A stretch of 64,000 nucleotides of DNA from Stenotrophomonas sp. UBA2302 (GCA_002345545.1 DDVW01000051.1:30425-94424); one strand, 5' to 3'; counted from the stretch's first letter, positions 19,981 to 29,582 are shown. Notes: generated from the letters alone by a model not told the origin. Numbers and translations are program-made.

Positions 19981-20504
19981 AGAAGAAATACATCGCGATG
20001 GTCGCCCTCGCCGGCTGGATCGGCGTCACGGCCTGGCTGGCCTCGATGGTCATCGTCAAACCCGCCGTGCTGTTCCTCGGCAACAACCTCGACGAAAGCG
20101 CCGAGGCCGCCCAGCTGCGGGCCGCGGTACAGCGCAACAAGGCCGTGCTTGAGGTCGCGGGCAAACTGCGCGCCCCGGCGCCGGCAACAACCGGTGCCGA
20201 CCTGATCGCCCTTCCCCGCCAGACGCCAAGCTCACCGGTGTTGGAAGGCGAGATGGACACGCTTGGGAACAACGATAGCGAGCCTGCCAGCCCCACACGC
20301 CTGTCACTGATCATCCGCGCCCGGGGCGTGACCAGCGCGATTGTCGACGGCAACCGCGTCCAGGTCGGCAGCCGGCTGCCCAGCGGCGGCCGGGTGGCTG
20401 CCATCGGCGACACATGGCTGCGCCTGCGCCACGTGGACGGTTCGCTACAGACATTGAAGCTGCCCGGTATTGCCGGCGGTGCGTCGGCAGGAGCCCGGCA
20501 GTGA
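19977..20504 (+). CDS. PilP/MshK-like periplasmic pilus protein
   Basis: This 175-aa protein starts at GTG within the previous stop. It has one N-terminal hydrophobic segment (residues ~6-30), a flexible Ala/Pro-rich linker, and a C-terminal beta-rich module (RLSLIIRARGVTSAIVDGNRVQVGSRLPSGGRVAAIGDTWLRLRHVDG). The module resembles the small beta domain of PilP/GspC/MshK proteins that link the inner-membrane complex to the secretin. Its place right after the PilM/N-like gene supports that role. Confidence 0.6.
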   Translation: MKKKYIAMVALAGWIGVTAWLASMVIVKPAVLFLGNNLDESAEAAQLRAAVQRNKAVLEVAGKLRAPAPATTGADLIALPRQTPSSPVLEGEMDTLGNNDSEPASPTRLSLIIRARGVTSAIVDGNRVQVGSRLPSGGRVAAIGDTWLRLRHVDGSLQTLKLPGIAGGASAGARQ

Positions 20505-21091
20505 CACGCACGTACAAAGTCCTCATCGGACTGGCGCTGGCCGCTGTGCTGCTGGCCGGTGGACTGACACTGCTGAAAAAATCACCCGGGCAAAGCACTG
20601 CATCTGCAGCGCCGGCAGTTGTGCAGGCACCGGCCGGCTCACAGCCGCCGGAATCCGTGCGCAGCGACATGGCAGGCGAGCCGGCACCGTGGGAATCGGC
20701 GCAGGAGGATGCGACCTCCACATCGGCACGCACGTCGGCATCCCTCCCGGCTGCCAGTCTGCCAAAGGCGCATGCCGCGCTTTCCATCGCCCAGATGGAC
20801 CAGCAGATCGCGATGCAGGAAGCGCAAGCCACCGCCATCCTGCAGCAGCTGGATCTGGCGGAGGCGCAGGGGACCTTGCCACCGGACCTGAATCCGGAGG
20901 CGGTACGTACCAACCTCAAGGTCGCGCTGAAGGCACAGAAGCTGGGGCGTGAGCTGATCGCCTTGACCCAGCAACCCGGCACACCGGAGCGCCAGCGGCG
21001 CATCGCCCAGATCACGGCCGAGATGACCGCCCTGCAGCACGAATTGCGCAAGGACGTGATGGTTGCCGCGGGTGCAGGTGAGAAACGATGA
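20501..21091 (+). CDS. Membrane-anchored coiled-coil protein in the pilus operon, unknown function
   Basis: A GTG start at 20501 is preferred: AGGAG lies 7 bases upstream and the GTGA overlap matches its neighbours. An upstream ATG frame (20414) would run deep into the previous gene. The product has 196 aa: a TM helix (~8-26), a Ser/Ala/Pro-rich linker, then ~110 residues of predicted helix/coiled coil (AQMDQQIAMQEAQATAILQQLDLAEAQG). I do not recognise the family. It probably sits in the periplasm next to the alignment complex. Confidence 0.65.
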   Translation: MTRTYKVLIGLALAAVLLAGGLTLLKKSPGQSTASAAPAVVQAPAGSQPPESVRSDMAGEPAPWESAQEDATSTSARTSASLPAASLPKAHAALSIAQMDQQIAMQEAQATAILQQLDLAEAQGTLPPDLNPEAVRTNLKVALKAQKLGRELIALTQQPGTPERQRRIAQITAEMTALQHELRKDVMVAAGAGEKR

Positions 21092-21870
21092 CGTGCCGGC
21101 GGCTGCAAGGGGGATTCAACCTGGTCGAACTGTCGGTGGTGCTGGTCATCCTGGCGCTGCTCAGCGGCGCCGGCAGCCGTACCTACGAGCTGGTTTCGCA
21201 AGCGCGCGCACAGACGGCCAACAGTTCCCGGTTGATCGAGGCCAACCAGGCGATCCGCAGCTATGTCGCGCGGCACAAGCGGCTGCCCTGCCCGGACAGC
21301 CGCAGCAACGCGCAGATCGCCGCCGGTACGCCGCTGCCGGCTGCCTGTCCGGTCGCCTTGACCAGAGGCTGGTTCCCCTACCACGCCGTGGGCATGGAAA
21401 TGCCGCGCGAAGGCATGCGCTTGTTCTATGGAGTGCAGCGCACCACCGCCGCCGACCTTGTCCAGCCGAAGGAAATCGTTTCCGGAGAGTTCGCCAGCCT
21501 GGATGGTGCCAGCGCGCTGATCGAGTCACTGAAACTGCTCGCCAAGGCGTCGCCCAGCACCGCACTTCCCTATTACAAGCATCCGGCACCGCTCGCACCG
21601 GACAGCTCGGCGACCGCGGTCATCGATTGCGGGACGGCGGGGGAAACCATCAACCCGGCCTACGTGATCATCGCCCCGGCAAAGGACCTGGACCGCATCG
21701 GCACGATCCATCCGGAGTTCGACGATGAGAACAGCCGCTTCGTCTCCCAGCAAGGCAGCACGTTGTGCTTCGCCCACCCCAATCGCCCCTCCAGCTTCCG
21801 CTATGACGACCTCGTCGTTGTGGAAAGCCCCATCGCGCTGCTCGGCTGGCTGACCCGCCTCGAGCGTTGA
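21088..21870 (+). CDS. Type IV prepilin, family B (short member)
   Basis: This 260-aa prepilin has leader MTCRRLQGG, then FNLVELSVVLVILALLSGAG with Glu +5. After the helix come RLPCPDS and a GWFPYHAVGMEM-type segment. Related elements (HxRLPCPA, GxLPxxxLGL, AYxI) recur in the three large prepilins at 29583, 32186 and 33268, which are extended versions of this protein. It carries several Cys that could form disulfides. It is placed directly before the secretin gene and starts within the previous stop (ATGA). Confidence 0.8.
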   Translation: MTCRRLQGGFNLVELSVVLVILALLSGAGSRTYELVSQARAQTANSSRLIEANQAIRSYVARHKRLPCPDSRSNAQIAAGTPLPAACPVALTRGWFPYHAVGMEMPREGMRLFYGVQRTTAADLVQPKEIVSGEFASLDGASALIESLKLLAKASPSTALPYYKHPAPLAPDSSATAVIDCGTAGETINPAYVIIAPAKDLDRIGTIHPEFDDENSRFVSQQGSTLCFAHPNRPSSFRYDDLVVVESPIALLGWLTRLER

Positions 21871-21902
21871 ACTTCTATCAACCGTTTTCCGGGAACACGA
21901 TC

Positions 21903-23627
21903 ATGACCAGCCATCTCCGCACCGCCCGTCGTCCACAGCAGCACCGCCCCCTGCCCCGCCTGCTGACCGGCGCCATCGGCACGCTGCTGCTGGCCGGCTG
22001 CGTCAATATGCCGCCGCGCAGCATCCAGGATCTGCCGGAAGTCGAGCACAAGGCGCTCGAACGTACCGGTGATGCGATCCGCGACGAGTCGGCAAAGCTG
22101 TTCGGCGCGCAGGACCGTCGCCAGCAGGCACTGGAGCAACACGCCCCCACCACCACGATCACCACACCGCTGGCCCCGGCCTACGACCCGCTGGAGCACA
22201 GCGTGGTCAGCATCAGCATGTATGACGCCGATGTCGGCCAACTGCTGTGGGCGCTGGCCGGCGAATTGAAGATGAACCTGATCGTCGATCCGCGCGTGCT
22301 GGAGCAGAAACAGCGTTCGAACCTGCATCTGTCCAACGTCTCCGCGCGCGAGGTGTTCAACCACATTCTCGATGCGTTCGACCTGCATGGGGAAACGCGC
22401 AATGGAACCCTGGTGGTCAACCAGACCCATGAGCGCATCTTCAACGTCGACATGCTCAACTCGGTCACCTCGCTGGACCTCTCCGCCGGCGGTGACGTGT
22501 TCGGCGCGGGCATGTCCGGCGAAGGCGGCGGGCAGTCGCTGCGCGGCACCCTGACCATGAACGGCAGCATGGGCAAGGAGAGCGATCCCTACAAGCAGCT
22601 GGCTGCGGCACTGGACATCATTCTGGATGCGGAAAAAGCCAAGCAGGCCTCGGCACCGGTCACCGATCCCAACCAGCCCCGGCCGGCAGCGGCCGCCAGC
22701 TACAACCTGGATCCAGGCGTCGGCACGCTGTTCGTACGGGCACGCCCCTCGCAGATGCGCGCGGTCGAGGAGCTGATCGAGCACAACAAGAAGAAGCTGC
22801 GCCGCCAGGTGCTGGTCGAGGCACAGATCCTGGATGTGTCATTGAACGATGACAGCAACTTCGGTGTCGACTGGAACCTGTTGCGTGACCGCGTGGCCGG
22901 CATCTATGGCGACACGGTGGCCACCATCCTGCCGCAAGCCGACAGCACGCTGGCCTACGACGGCCTGACCCGCCTGAACGCACAGGCGCGCACGATCATG
23001 TTCCCCAACCAGACCCTGGGCAGCAACCTGGGCCGCTCGATGGGGCTGAGCTATGCCAGCGACACGTTCTCCGCCGCGGTGAACGTGCTGCGCGGCTTCG
23101 GCAACGTCAAGGTACTGTCCAATCCGAGCGTGCGCGTACGCAACGGCAGCCCGGCCTACCTGAGCGTCGGCACCAGCATCCGTTACGTCACCAAGTCCAC
23201 CACCAACTTCTCCAATGCCGGTGGTGGTGGTGCCTTCAACCAGTCATCGGACATCCAGACCGACTCGCTGTTCTCGGGTGTGGTGATCGGCGTGGCGCCG
23301 ATGATCCACGACAACGGCAACGTCGAGCTTCTGGTGCATCCGATGCAGACCGAGGTCGATACCAGCAGCCTGCAACTGCGCGAGTTCCCCAATGGCAACG
23401 CGGTGACCCTGCCGCAAGTCAACGTCAAGGGCATCACCACCACGCTCAATATGCGCGATGGCGACACCGTGATGCTGGGTGGCCTCATCGACCAGAACTC
23501 CGGCCTGAATGACAAGGGCATTCCCGGCCTGTCCGATGTGCCGGTATTCGGCCGGATGTTCGGCTCACGTGCCAAGCGCCACACCACCCGCGAGCTGGTG
23601 CTGGTGCTGAGGGTCAAAGTGCTGTGA
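21903..23627 (+). CDS. mshL: Secretin, MshL/PilQ-type outer-membrane pore
   Basis: This 574-aa outer-membrane lipoprotein has a lipobox LLLAGC near residue 35. The N-terminal part has an STN/N-domain (SISMYDADVGQLLWALAGELKMNLIVD). The secretin core has VEAQILDVSLNDDSNFGVDW, VLSNPSVRVRNG, and the C-terminal VMLGGLIDQNS...KGIPGLSDVPVFGRMFGS ring motif. ATG 21903 is chosen, since the longer reading begins at a TTG inside the previous stop and shows no signal sequence. It is the exit pore for the pilus. The name follows synteny with the Vibrio MSHA order L-(M,N)-E-G. Confidence 0.85.
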   Translation: MTSHLRTARRPQQHRPLPRLLTGAIGTLLLAGCVNMPPRSIQDLPEVEHKALERTGDAIRDESAKLFGAQDRRQQALEQHAPTTTITTPLAPAYDPLEHSVVSISMYDADVGQLLWALAGELKMNLIVDPRVLEQKQRSNLHLSNVSAREVFNHILDAFDLHGETRNGTLVVNQTHERIFNVDMLNSVTSLDLSAGGDVFGAGMSGEGGGQSLRGTLTMNGSMGKESDPYKQLAAALDIILDAEKAKQASAPVTDPNQPRPAAAASYNLDPGVGTLFVRARPSQMRAVEELIEHNKKKLRRQVLVEAQILDVSLNDDSNFGVDWNLLRDRVAGIYGDTVATILPQADSTLAYDGLTRLNAQARTIMFPNQTLGSNLGRSMGLSYASDTFSAAVNVLRGFGNVKVLSNPSVRVRNGSPAYLSVGTSIRYVTKSTTNFSNAGGGGAFNQSSDIQTDSLFSGVVIGVAPMIHDNGNVELLVHPMQTEVDTSSLQLREFPNGNAVTLPQVNVKGITTTLNMRDGDTVMLGGLIDQNSGLNDKGIPGLSDVPVFGRMFGSRAKRHTTRELVLVLRVKVL

Positions 23628-24538
23628 GCATGATCTACGACGCCCTCAGGCACGCGCAGGCCGACTCGACGCCCGCGTCGAACGTCGTTGGTCCGGTCGC
23701 GGCCGTCGGCGTTGCCCGGCGGTCGCGCACGCGCTCAGCCTGGATCGTTTCCGGTCTGGGGGGCGCGGCCTTCGCGGGCATCGTGGTGCTTGCGCTGGCC
23801 CAGCTCAACAACACGCCCGCAACGATGGCGGAGACGCAAGCGGACGCAGTCGACATCCTGCCAGCGCCAGCAACGGCTGCCGACAACGCGGTGGCGGCAA
23901 CTACTGCCGTTGTTCCGGTGGATGCGGCAACAGACCACGCCGCACCACCGCCGCTGCCCGCGCCACTGCCCGCGTTCGCAACAGTCCCAGCCCGCCCTGT
24001 CACGCCGTTGTCACCCCCCGATCCCACGACGGCCATCGCCCGGGCAACGGTATCGGCAACCACCCCATCCGCCCCGGTTGCGCCGGCCGCAGGTGAGGAG
24101 CTGACCGATATACAAAGCGCGCATCTGCAGATCAACGTGACCCGTGCCGCGGCGACCTCTCCCGCCCCTCTGCATGACGTGGGCGAGCAGCTGGCAGCAC
24201 TGGACAGCGCACTGGCCGCCAATGATGTCGAGGCCATCCCGCAACTGCTGGCCACTTTGAGCCGGCAGTTGCCCGGCAACAGCCTGACCCTGCTGCGTGC
24301 CCGGGCGTGGGCCGCGCATTCGCAAGGCGACGGCGATACCGCTGAAACGCACTACCGCACGATCCTGCGACGCGTTCCCAACGACGAACAGGCCGGGGTC
24401 AACCTGGCGTTGCTGGAAGCGGCGCGCGGCGACAGCGATGCCGCGCAGGCGCGACTGCGCCGCCTGGCATCACACAACGGCAACTCGCCGTTGATCGCGC
24501 GCGCCATGGACCAGCTCTCCGGGACCGGCCGCCCATGA
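23624..24538 (+). CDS. mshN: TPR-containing pilus assembly protein, MshN-like
   Basis: This 304-aa bitopic protein starts MSMIYDALRHAQ, the short cytoplasmic motif typical of MshN/GspB-like proteins. A TM helix (~38-60), a long Ala/Pro/Thr linker (~65-175), and a C-terminal TPR-like helical domain (~185-300; LRARAWAAHSQGDGDTAETHYRTILRRVPNDEQAGVNLALLE) follow. The GTG at 23624 overlaps the secretin stop; ATG 23630 is an alternative. It likely stabilises the secretin or links it to the ATPase MshM-like protein encoded next. Confidence 0.7.
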   Translation: MSMIYDALRHAQADSTPASNVVGPVAAVGVARRSRTRSAWIVSGLGGAAFAGIVVLALAQLNNTPATMAETQADAVDILPAPATAADNAVAATTAVVPVDAATDHAAPPPLPAPLPAFATVPARPVTPLSPPDPTTAIARATVSATTPSAPVAPAAGEELTDIQSAHLQINVTRAAATSPAPLHDVGEQLAALDSALAANDVEAIPQLLATLSRQLPGNSLTLLRARAWAAHSQGDGDTAETHYRTILRRVPNDEQAGVNLALLEAARGDSDAAQARLRRLASHNGNSPLIARAMDQLSGTGRP

Positions 24539-25929
24539 ACACGGAAATGACCGCCCATCTGCAGCGGCTGGGTCTGTCCCGCTCGCCGTTTCCACCCACG
24601 CCCGACAGCACCGGCTATTTTTCCTCGCCGCAGCTGGAGCGCGACCAGGTCGAGATCGGCCACCGTCTGCGCACGCGCGCCGGAATCGTGTTGTTGACCG
24701 GCGAGATAGGTACCGGCAAGACCACCTTCCTGCGCCGGCTCATCAAGGATCTCGAGCAGGACGGAACCACCGTCTCGCTGGTGTTCAACACATTCCTGCA
24801 GGGGCCGGACCTGCTGGCCGCGGTGCTGCGCGACTTCGGCCTCGCCCCCAGTGGCACCCCGGCCGAAGACATCCAGAGCCTGAACCGGTTCCTGGTACAG
24901 CGCTGGCAGCAGCAGGTGACCTGCGTGCTGATCATCGACGATGCGCAGAACCTGGATATCGCCTCGCTGGAGCTGTTGCGGCTGCTCACCTGCCTGGAGT
25001 CCGAGCAGGAGAAGCTGCTGCAGATCGTCCTTGCCGGGCAGCCGGAACTGCTGACCCTGCTGGCCCGTCCCGAGATCCGCCAGCTGACCAGCCGCATCAC
25101 CACCCATGTACAGCTGCAAGGCCTGGATGCCGCCGCCATCGGCCAGTACGTCCGCTTCCGCCTGTCAGCAGCCGGTGCCGGCGACAGCATCGTGATCGAC
25201 GACGATGCCGCGCGCGTGCTGCATGCCTACAGCGCCGGCAACCAGCGCCGCATCCACCTGATCATGGACCGCTGTCTGTATGGCCTGTACGGCCAGCAGA
25301 CGCCACGACGCATCGGCGCGGCGCTGGTACACACCGCTGCGGCCGAATCGGGGGTCAGGTCGCCTGCGCCGCGGCGACTGCCACCGCGCATGGCCATCGC
25401 CGCCTCGCTCGGACTGGCCGTGGCCAGTGGCCTGACCTGGGCAGTGATCAGCGCGCTTCCCGACAGTCACGCCTCGCGCCCGGCAACACCCGCACAGGTG
25501 TTGCCTGCGACCTCCGGCACGACCTTGCCCGCGCGGGATCCGGCCTGCGACGGCAACCGTGCGGCTGACACGGTCACCTACGCGATCCCGGCCACCACCG
25601 CACAGCCCCCCAGCATTCCGCAGAGCTGCATCCACCGCGACGGTGATTACTGGCAGGTGAGCTGGCAGCCGGTCGCCGGGCGTGCCTCCACCGCCGACGC
25701 CCCGGTTCTGGCCCTGCAGCAGGCGTTGCAGAAGGTCGGCCAGTACGACGGCCGGCCCGATGGCGTACTCGGCCCGCTGACCCGACGCGCCATCGCCCGT
25801 TTGCAACATGCCCACGGGCTGCCCGTCACCGCACAGGTCGATGCCCTTACCGAGCACCTGATCAGCACCCTGCCTCCTTTCACCACCGCCTCCACGAACA
25901 CCACGGATGTCCACTCCCATGACCGCTGA
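24535..25929 (+). CDS. mshM: ExeA/MshM-type AAA ATPase with a peptidoglycan-binding domain
   Basis: This 464-aa protein has an ATPase with Walker A GEIGTGKTT (~residues 56-64) and Walker B CVLIIDDAQN (~140), plus a sensor region GNQRRIHLIMDRCL. A single TM helix lies at ~285-305, and a PG_binding_1 repeat (LQQALQKVGQYDGRPDGVLGPLTRRAIARLQ, ~391-425) lies in the periplasm. This equals GspA/ExeA, which inserts the secretin through the cell wall. Vibrio MshM lacks the wall-binding end, so this is a fusion of both roles. The gene overlaps the next one by 23 bases. Confidence 0.88.
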   Translation: MNTEMTAHLQRLGLSRSPFPPTPDSTGYFSSPQLERDQVEIGHRLRTRAGIVLLTGEIGTGKTTFLRRLIKDLEQDGTTVSLVFNTFLQGPDLLAAVLRDFGLAPSGTPAEDIQSLNRFLVQRWQQQVTCVLIIDDAQNLDIASLELLRLLTCLESEQEKLLQIVLAGQPELLTLLARPEIRQLTSRITTHVQLQGLDAAAIGQYVRFRLSAAGAGDSIVIDDDAARVLHAYSAGNQRRIHLIMDRCLYGLYGQQTPRRIGAALVHTAAAESGVRSPAPRRLPPRMAIAASLGLAVASGLTWAVISALPDSHASRPATPAQVLPATSGTTLPARDPACDGNRAADTVTYAIPATTAQPPSIPQSCIHRDGDYWQVSWQPVAGRASTADAPVLALQQALQKVGQYDGRPDGVLGPLTRRAIARLQHAHGLPVTAQVDALTEHLISTLPPFTTASTNTTDVHSHDR

Positions 25930-27631
25930 CACACGCATTCCCTCGGCGACCGCAAACAACACGCAAGGGCTGGTGAGCCTGGAGCAGGCCAAGCTGGGCG
26001 TGCTGCTCAACGAACAGGGGTTGCTGGACCCGATCCAGCTGCATTACGCGCGGCAGAAAAACCTGGTCGAACAGACCAGCTTCGGTCGTCTGCTGATCCG
26101 CCACGGTCTTGCCAACGAATCGGACATCGTCCGCACCCACGCCGAAATGCAGGGCATCGACTTCGCGCCGGTGGAGACGCTGCCGATCCCCGATCCACGC
26201 ATCCTGGCGATGTTCAACCGCGAGCTGTGCCAGATGCGGCAGTTCCTGCCGCTGCGCCGCAACGAGGACATGCTGGAAGTGCTGCTCGGCGATGCCGACC
26301 AGGCCGCGGTGGCGCAGCTGGTCCTGCAGCGCTCCGGGCTGCGCTGCCACTTCATCCAGGGCGAGTACGGCAAGGTCGCGCGACTGATCCGCCAGACCTA
26401 CTACTTCGCGCAGAACCCGATCGAAACGCTGCTGGAAAAGGAAATCCGCCGCCTGGCGGTCGACAACGACCACGCCTACAGCCCGGAGAAGCTGCTCGAC
26501 TATCTGCTCCACCTTGCCGTGCGCGAGCGCACCACCGATATCCATATCGCCCCGTCCGAGCACAGCCTGCACGTGCTGTTCCGCGTCGACGGCGTGTTGC
26601 GGCCGATGTGGGCCATGCCCAATTCGCTGGCCCGCCTGCTCGGTTACATCAAGCTCTCCGCGGAGATGGATATCTCCGAGCAGCGCCGCCCGCAGGACGG
26701 CAGCTTCCGCGCCACGGTGCTTGATTCACCGCTCACGGTGCGTGTTTCCACCCTGATCACCGATTCCGGCGAGCGTATGGTGATGCGCCTGCTGCCCGAG
26801 CAGAGCGATCTGGCCGGGCTCGAGGAAATGGGCTTCTTTCCGGAAGATGTCACCCTGCTGGAACGCCTGTTCGCCAAACCCGCCGGGCTGATCCTGATCA
26901 CCGGCCCCACCGGCTCGGGCAAGAGCTCCTCGCTGCATGCCGCCCTGCGCATGCAGTCCCTGATCGAACGCAACGTGCTCACGGTTGAAGACCCGATCGA
27001 GTACCGCGTGCCCGGCGCCGGTCAGACCGAAGTCAACCGCCGTGCCGGTTACGAATTCGGCTCGGCCCTGCGCCACTTCCTGCGCCATGACCCGGATGTC
27101 ATCCTGCTGGGCGAAATGCGCGATGCCGAAACCGCCCAGGCGGCGGTCGAGGCCGCTGCCACCGGTCATCTGGTGCTGTCCACCCTGCACGTCACCACGG
27201 TATTTGGTGTGGTGCCGCGCCTGCGTCCGCTGGGTCTGGAAGCCCAGGTGATCGCCGACAACCTGCTGGCAGTGGTCAACCAGCGACTGGTCCGCCAGGT
27301 CTGCCCGTTCTGCGCCACGGAATCCGCCTTCACCGAATCCGAATGCCAATGGCTGGATGTGCCCCTGGGAACCAGCGGCCGCCGCGGCACCGGTTGTGAT
27401 CGCTGTCGTGGCAGCGGCTACTACGGCCGTCTTCCGGTCTACGACATCATGATCGTCGACGAGCAGCTGGCCAACGGCATCGCCGATGACATCAACCGCG
27501 AAGGCCTGCGCAACCTGGCCATGTCGGCCGGCTTCCGCAGCATTGAAAGTATCGCCCGCCGTCGCATCCTCTCCGGCCAGACCACCACCGAGGAGATCCT
27601 CCGCGTGGTCGGCATCGGGCCCACGCCATGA
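25907..27631 (+). CDS. mshE: Pilus extension ATPase MshE (PilB/GspE family)
   Basis: This 574-aa cytoplasmic hexameric ATPase has Walker A GPTGSGKSS (~333-341), Asp box EDPIEYR, Walker B region LLGEMRDAETAQ, and His box STLHVTT. A tetracysteine zinc site (CPFC...CDRC, ~466-503) is present. Residues ~20-75 look like tandem MshEN c-di-GMP-binding repeats (KLGVLLNEQGLLDPIQLHYARQ then SFGRLLIRHGLANESDI), though the first Arg is Lys and the second Leu is Phe. ATG 25907 and ATG 25919 are both possible. No retraction ATPase gene is present in the cluster. Confidence 0.92.
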   Translation: MSTPMTADTRIPSATANNTQGLVSLEQAKLGVLLNEQGLLDPIQLHYARQKNLVEQTSFGRLLIRHGLANESDIVRTHAEMQGIDFAPVETLPIPDPRILAMFNRELCQMRQFLPLRRNEDMLEVLLGDADQAAVAQLVLQRSGLRCHFIQGEYGKVARLIRQTYYFAQNPIETLLEKEIRRLAVDNDHAYSPEKLLDYLLHLAVRERTTDIHIAPSEHSLHVLFRVDGVLRPMWAMPNSLARLLGYIKLSAEMDISEQRRPQDGSFRATVLDSPLTVRVSTLITDSGERMVMRLLPEQSDLAGLEEMGFFPEDVTLLERLFAKPAGLILITGPTGSGKSSSLHAALRMQSLIERNVLTVEDPIEYRVPGAGQTEVNRRAGYEFGSALRHFLRHDPDVILLGEMRDAETAQAAVEAAATGHLVLSTLHVTTVFGVVPRLRPLGLEAQVIADNLLAVVNQRLVRQVCPFCATESAFTESECQWLDVPLGTSGRRGTGCDRCRGSGYYGRLPVYDIMIVDEQLANGIADDINREGLRNLAMSAGFRSIESIARRRILSGQTTTEEILRVVGIGPTP

Positions 27632-28884
27632 ACGTCTATTACTACAAGCTGCTGCTGTCCAACGGCCGGGTGAAAAGCGGCATCACCCAGCTGGCGGTCG
27701 AGCATGACGCTTCGGCCCGGATATGGCTGGAAAAGAACTTCGATGCGGTGGTGATCACCCTTACCCGGTTCCCCGGCTGGCTGGCGGAGACGCAGCGGTC
27801 GCTGTCGCACCTGGTGAAGCCGACCATCAAGCCGATCGAGCTGTCCGGCATGCTGCAGGACCTGGCGGTAATGACCAGCAGCGGCATTCCGGTGATGGAG
27901 GCATTGCGCGCGGTGGCCAATGAGGTCGGCCAGGGCCGCACTTCCAATGCGGCCAAGCTGGCACGGCGCATGCTGGAAGAGCTGGATGCCGGCGCATCGC
28001 TGAGCGAGGCGTTCGCCCGCTATCCGGACGCGTTCCCGGAGACCGTGCGCAACCTGATCATGATCGGCGACGAAACCGGCTCCATGGACCTGATGCTCAA
28101 GGAGGCCGCCGAGCACATCGAGCGTATTTCACGGATGACCGCCGATACCAAGCAGGCGTTGATCTATCCGGTGTTCGTGTTCTCGGCGATCATCGCCGCC
28201 GGCGGCTTCTGGATCTACTACGTCGTCCCCAATCTGGCCGACCTCTTCAAGCAGATGAATGCCAAGCTGCCACCGCTCACGGTGGCGGTGATGGCCGGCT
28301 CGGAATGGTTGATCTCGAATTTCGGCTACATCTTCATTGGCCTGGTCGCACTGGTCTTCACGCTCTGGGTGACCTGGCGCTACAGCCGGAAGTTCCGTCG
28401 CGCCATCCACTACACCCTGCACAAGTTGCCGATCGCCAAGACGATCATGTTCTCTTCGGGACTGGCGTTCTTCACCGAATACATGTCGCTGCTGATCCGT
28501 GCCGGCGTGGACATGGTGTCCAGCCTGCAGGTGATGGAACGGGCGATGCGCGACGAGTATTACCGCGACCGCATCATCGCCATCCGCCAGGTGCTTGAAC
28601 GCGGCGACCGGGTGTCCTCGGCGATGCGCCAGGTCGGCGGCTTCCCCTCGATGATGGTGCGGATGATCAGCGTCGGCGAAGACACCGGCACCCTGGACAG
28701 CCAGTTCTCGCGGCTGTCCGAGGAATACAGCCTGCGCCTGCAGCGGCTGATCACCAACCTCTCGGAAATCATCAAGCCCGTCGTCGTGCTGTTTGGCGGC
28801 GGGATGTTCATTTTCCTGATTGTTGCCCTGCTTCTGCCGGTCTATGACCTGGTGCAGAAGGCGATCAGCTCACCCGCGCTTTAA
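27628..28884 (+). CDS. mshG: Inner-membrane platform protein MshG (PilC/GspF family)
   Basis: This 418-aa polytopic protein has the two GspF repeats. The first starts ELSGMLQDLAVMTSSGIPVMEALRAVANE, with DAFPETVRNLIMIGDETGSMDLML. The second has YMSLLIRAGVDMVSSLQVMERAM and MVRMISVGEDTGTL. Three to four TM segments lie at ~173-200, ~232-255 and ~375-410. It anchors the growing pilus above the ATPase. It overlaps mshE by ATGA and is followed 13 bases later by a prepilin gene. Confidence 0.93.
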   Translation: MNVYYYKLLLSNGRVKSGITQLAVEHDASARIWLEKNFDAVVITLTRFPGWLAETQRSLSHLVKPTIKPIELSGMLQDLAVMTSSGIPVMEALRAVANEVGQGRTSNAAKLARRMLEELDAGASLSEAFARYPDAFPETVRNLIMIGDETGSMDLMLKEAAEHIERISRMTADTKQALIYPVFVFSAIIAAGGFWIYYVVPNLADLFKQMNAKLPPLTVAVMAGSEWLISNFGYIFIGLVALVFTLWVTWRYSRKFRRAIHYTLHKLPIAKTIMFSSGLAFFTEYMSLLIRAGVDMVSSLQVMERAMRDEYYRDRIIAIRQVLERGDRVSSAMRQVGGFPSMMVRMISVGEDTGTLDSQFSRLSEEYSLRLQRLITNLSEIIKPVVVLFGGGMFIFLIVALLLPVYDLVQKAISSPAL

Positions 28885-28897
28885 GGAACCCTCTGTC

Positions 28898-29581
28898 ATG
28901 TCCCATGTACGCCGCCAGCGCGGCTTCACCCTGATGGAAATGTCCATGGTGCTGGTGATCATCGCCGTCATTCTCGGCGCGGTTACCGTCGGCCGCGACG
29001 TCTACCGCAGTGCGGTGGCCGAGCGCATCAACAGTGACTTCATCCAGGGCTGGTTGCTCGCCTATGACCGTTATCTCGCACAAAGCGGCACCGTACCCAA
29101 TGACCCGGCCTACAGCGGCCTGATCGGCGGCTCCACGGGCGCGGCTCCCCTGTGCGGCGATGAGCTGCTCAACCAGATGCTGGCCCGCGGCGTCGCACTT
29201 CCCGCAGGGGCGTTCGAGGGCAGACAGGACACCTATGCCTACCAGGACCGCAACGGCCTGACACAACGGCTTCAAGTCTGTTTGATGGCTGTCAAGGACT
29301 GGGCCGAACCGGTCAGCACCACCTCGTATATCCCGCGCAGCCGCAATGTGATGCGGATAAGCAACCTGACCCCGGAGCTGGCCAACCAGCTGGATCAGCG
29401 TATCGATGGTGGCGTGGATGCACGCTTTGGCCGCGTACGCGAGGTCACCCGCCACAACACGACGTCGGTTTCACTCACGGCCGATGCCGGCAAGTGGAGC
29501 AGGAACGAACACCCTGAAAACGCGTCCCACCCCGAAGCACGGGTGGAGACCGTTACCGCTTACATCAAACTGGGCCAGTGA
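28898..29581 (+). CDS. Type IV prepilin, family A (second member)
   Basis: This 227-aa prepilin has leader MSHVRRQRG, then FTLMEMSMVLVIIAVILGAV with Glu +5. The following VGRDVYR and C-terminal VMRISNLTPELANQLDQRIDGGVDARFG match the first prepilin of the operon (17235). AAGGAA lies before ATG 28898; the longer frame to 28820 would run into mshG without a pilin-type leader. Two cysteines are present (CGDELL and QVCL). It may be the second major or a minor pilin. Confidence 0.85.
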   Translation: MSHVRRQRGFTLMEMSMVLVIIAVILGAVTVGRDVYRSAVAERINSDFIQGWLLAYDRYLAQSGTVPNDPAYSGLIGGSTGAAPLCGDELLNQMLARGVALPAGAFEGRQDTYAYQDRNGLTQRLQVCLMAVKDWAEPVSTTSYIPRSRNVMRISNLTPELANQLDQRIDGGVDARFGRVREVTRHNTTSVSLTADAGKWSRNEHPENASHPEARVETVTAYIKLGQ

Positions 29582-29582
29582 G

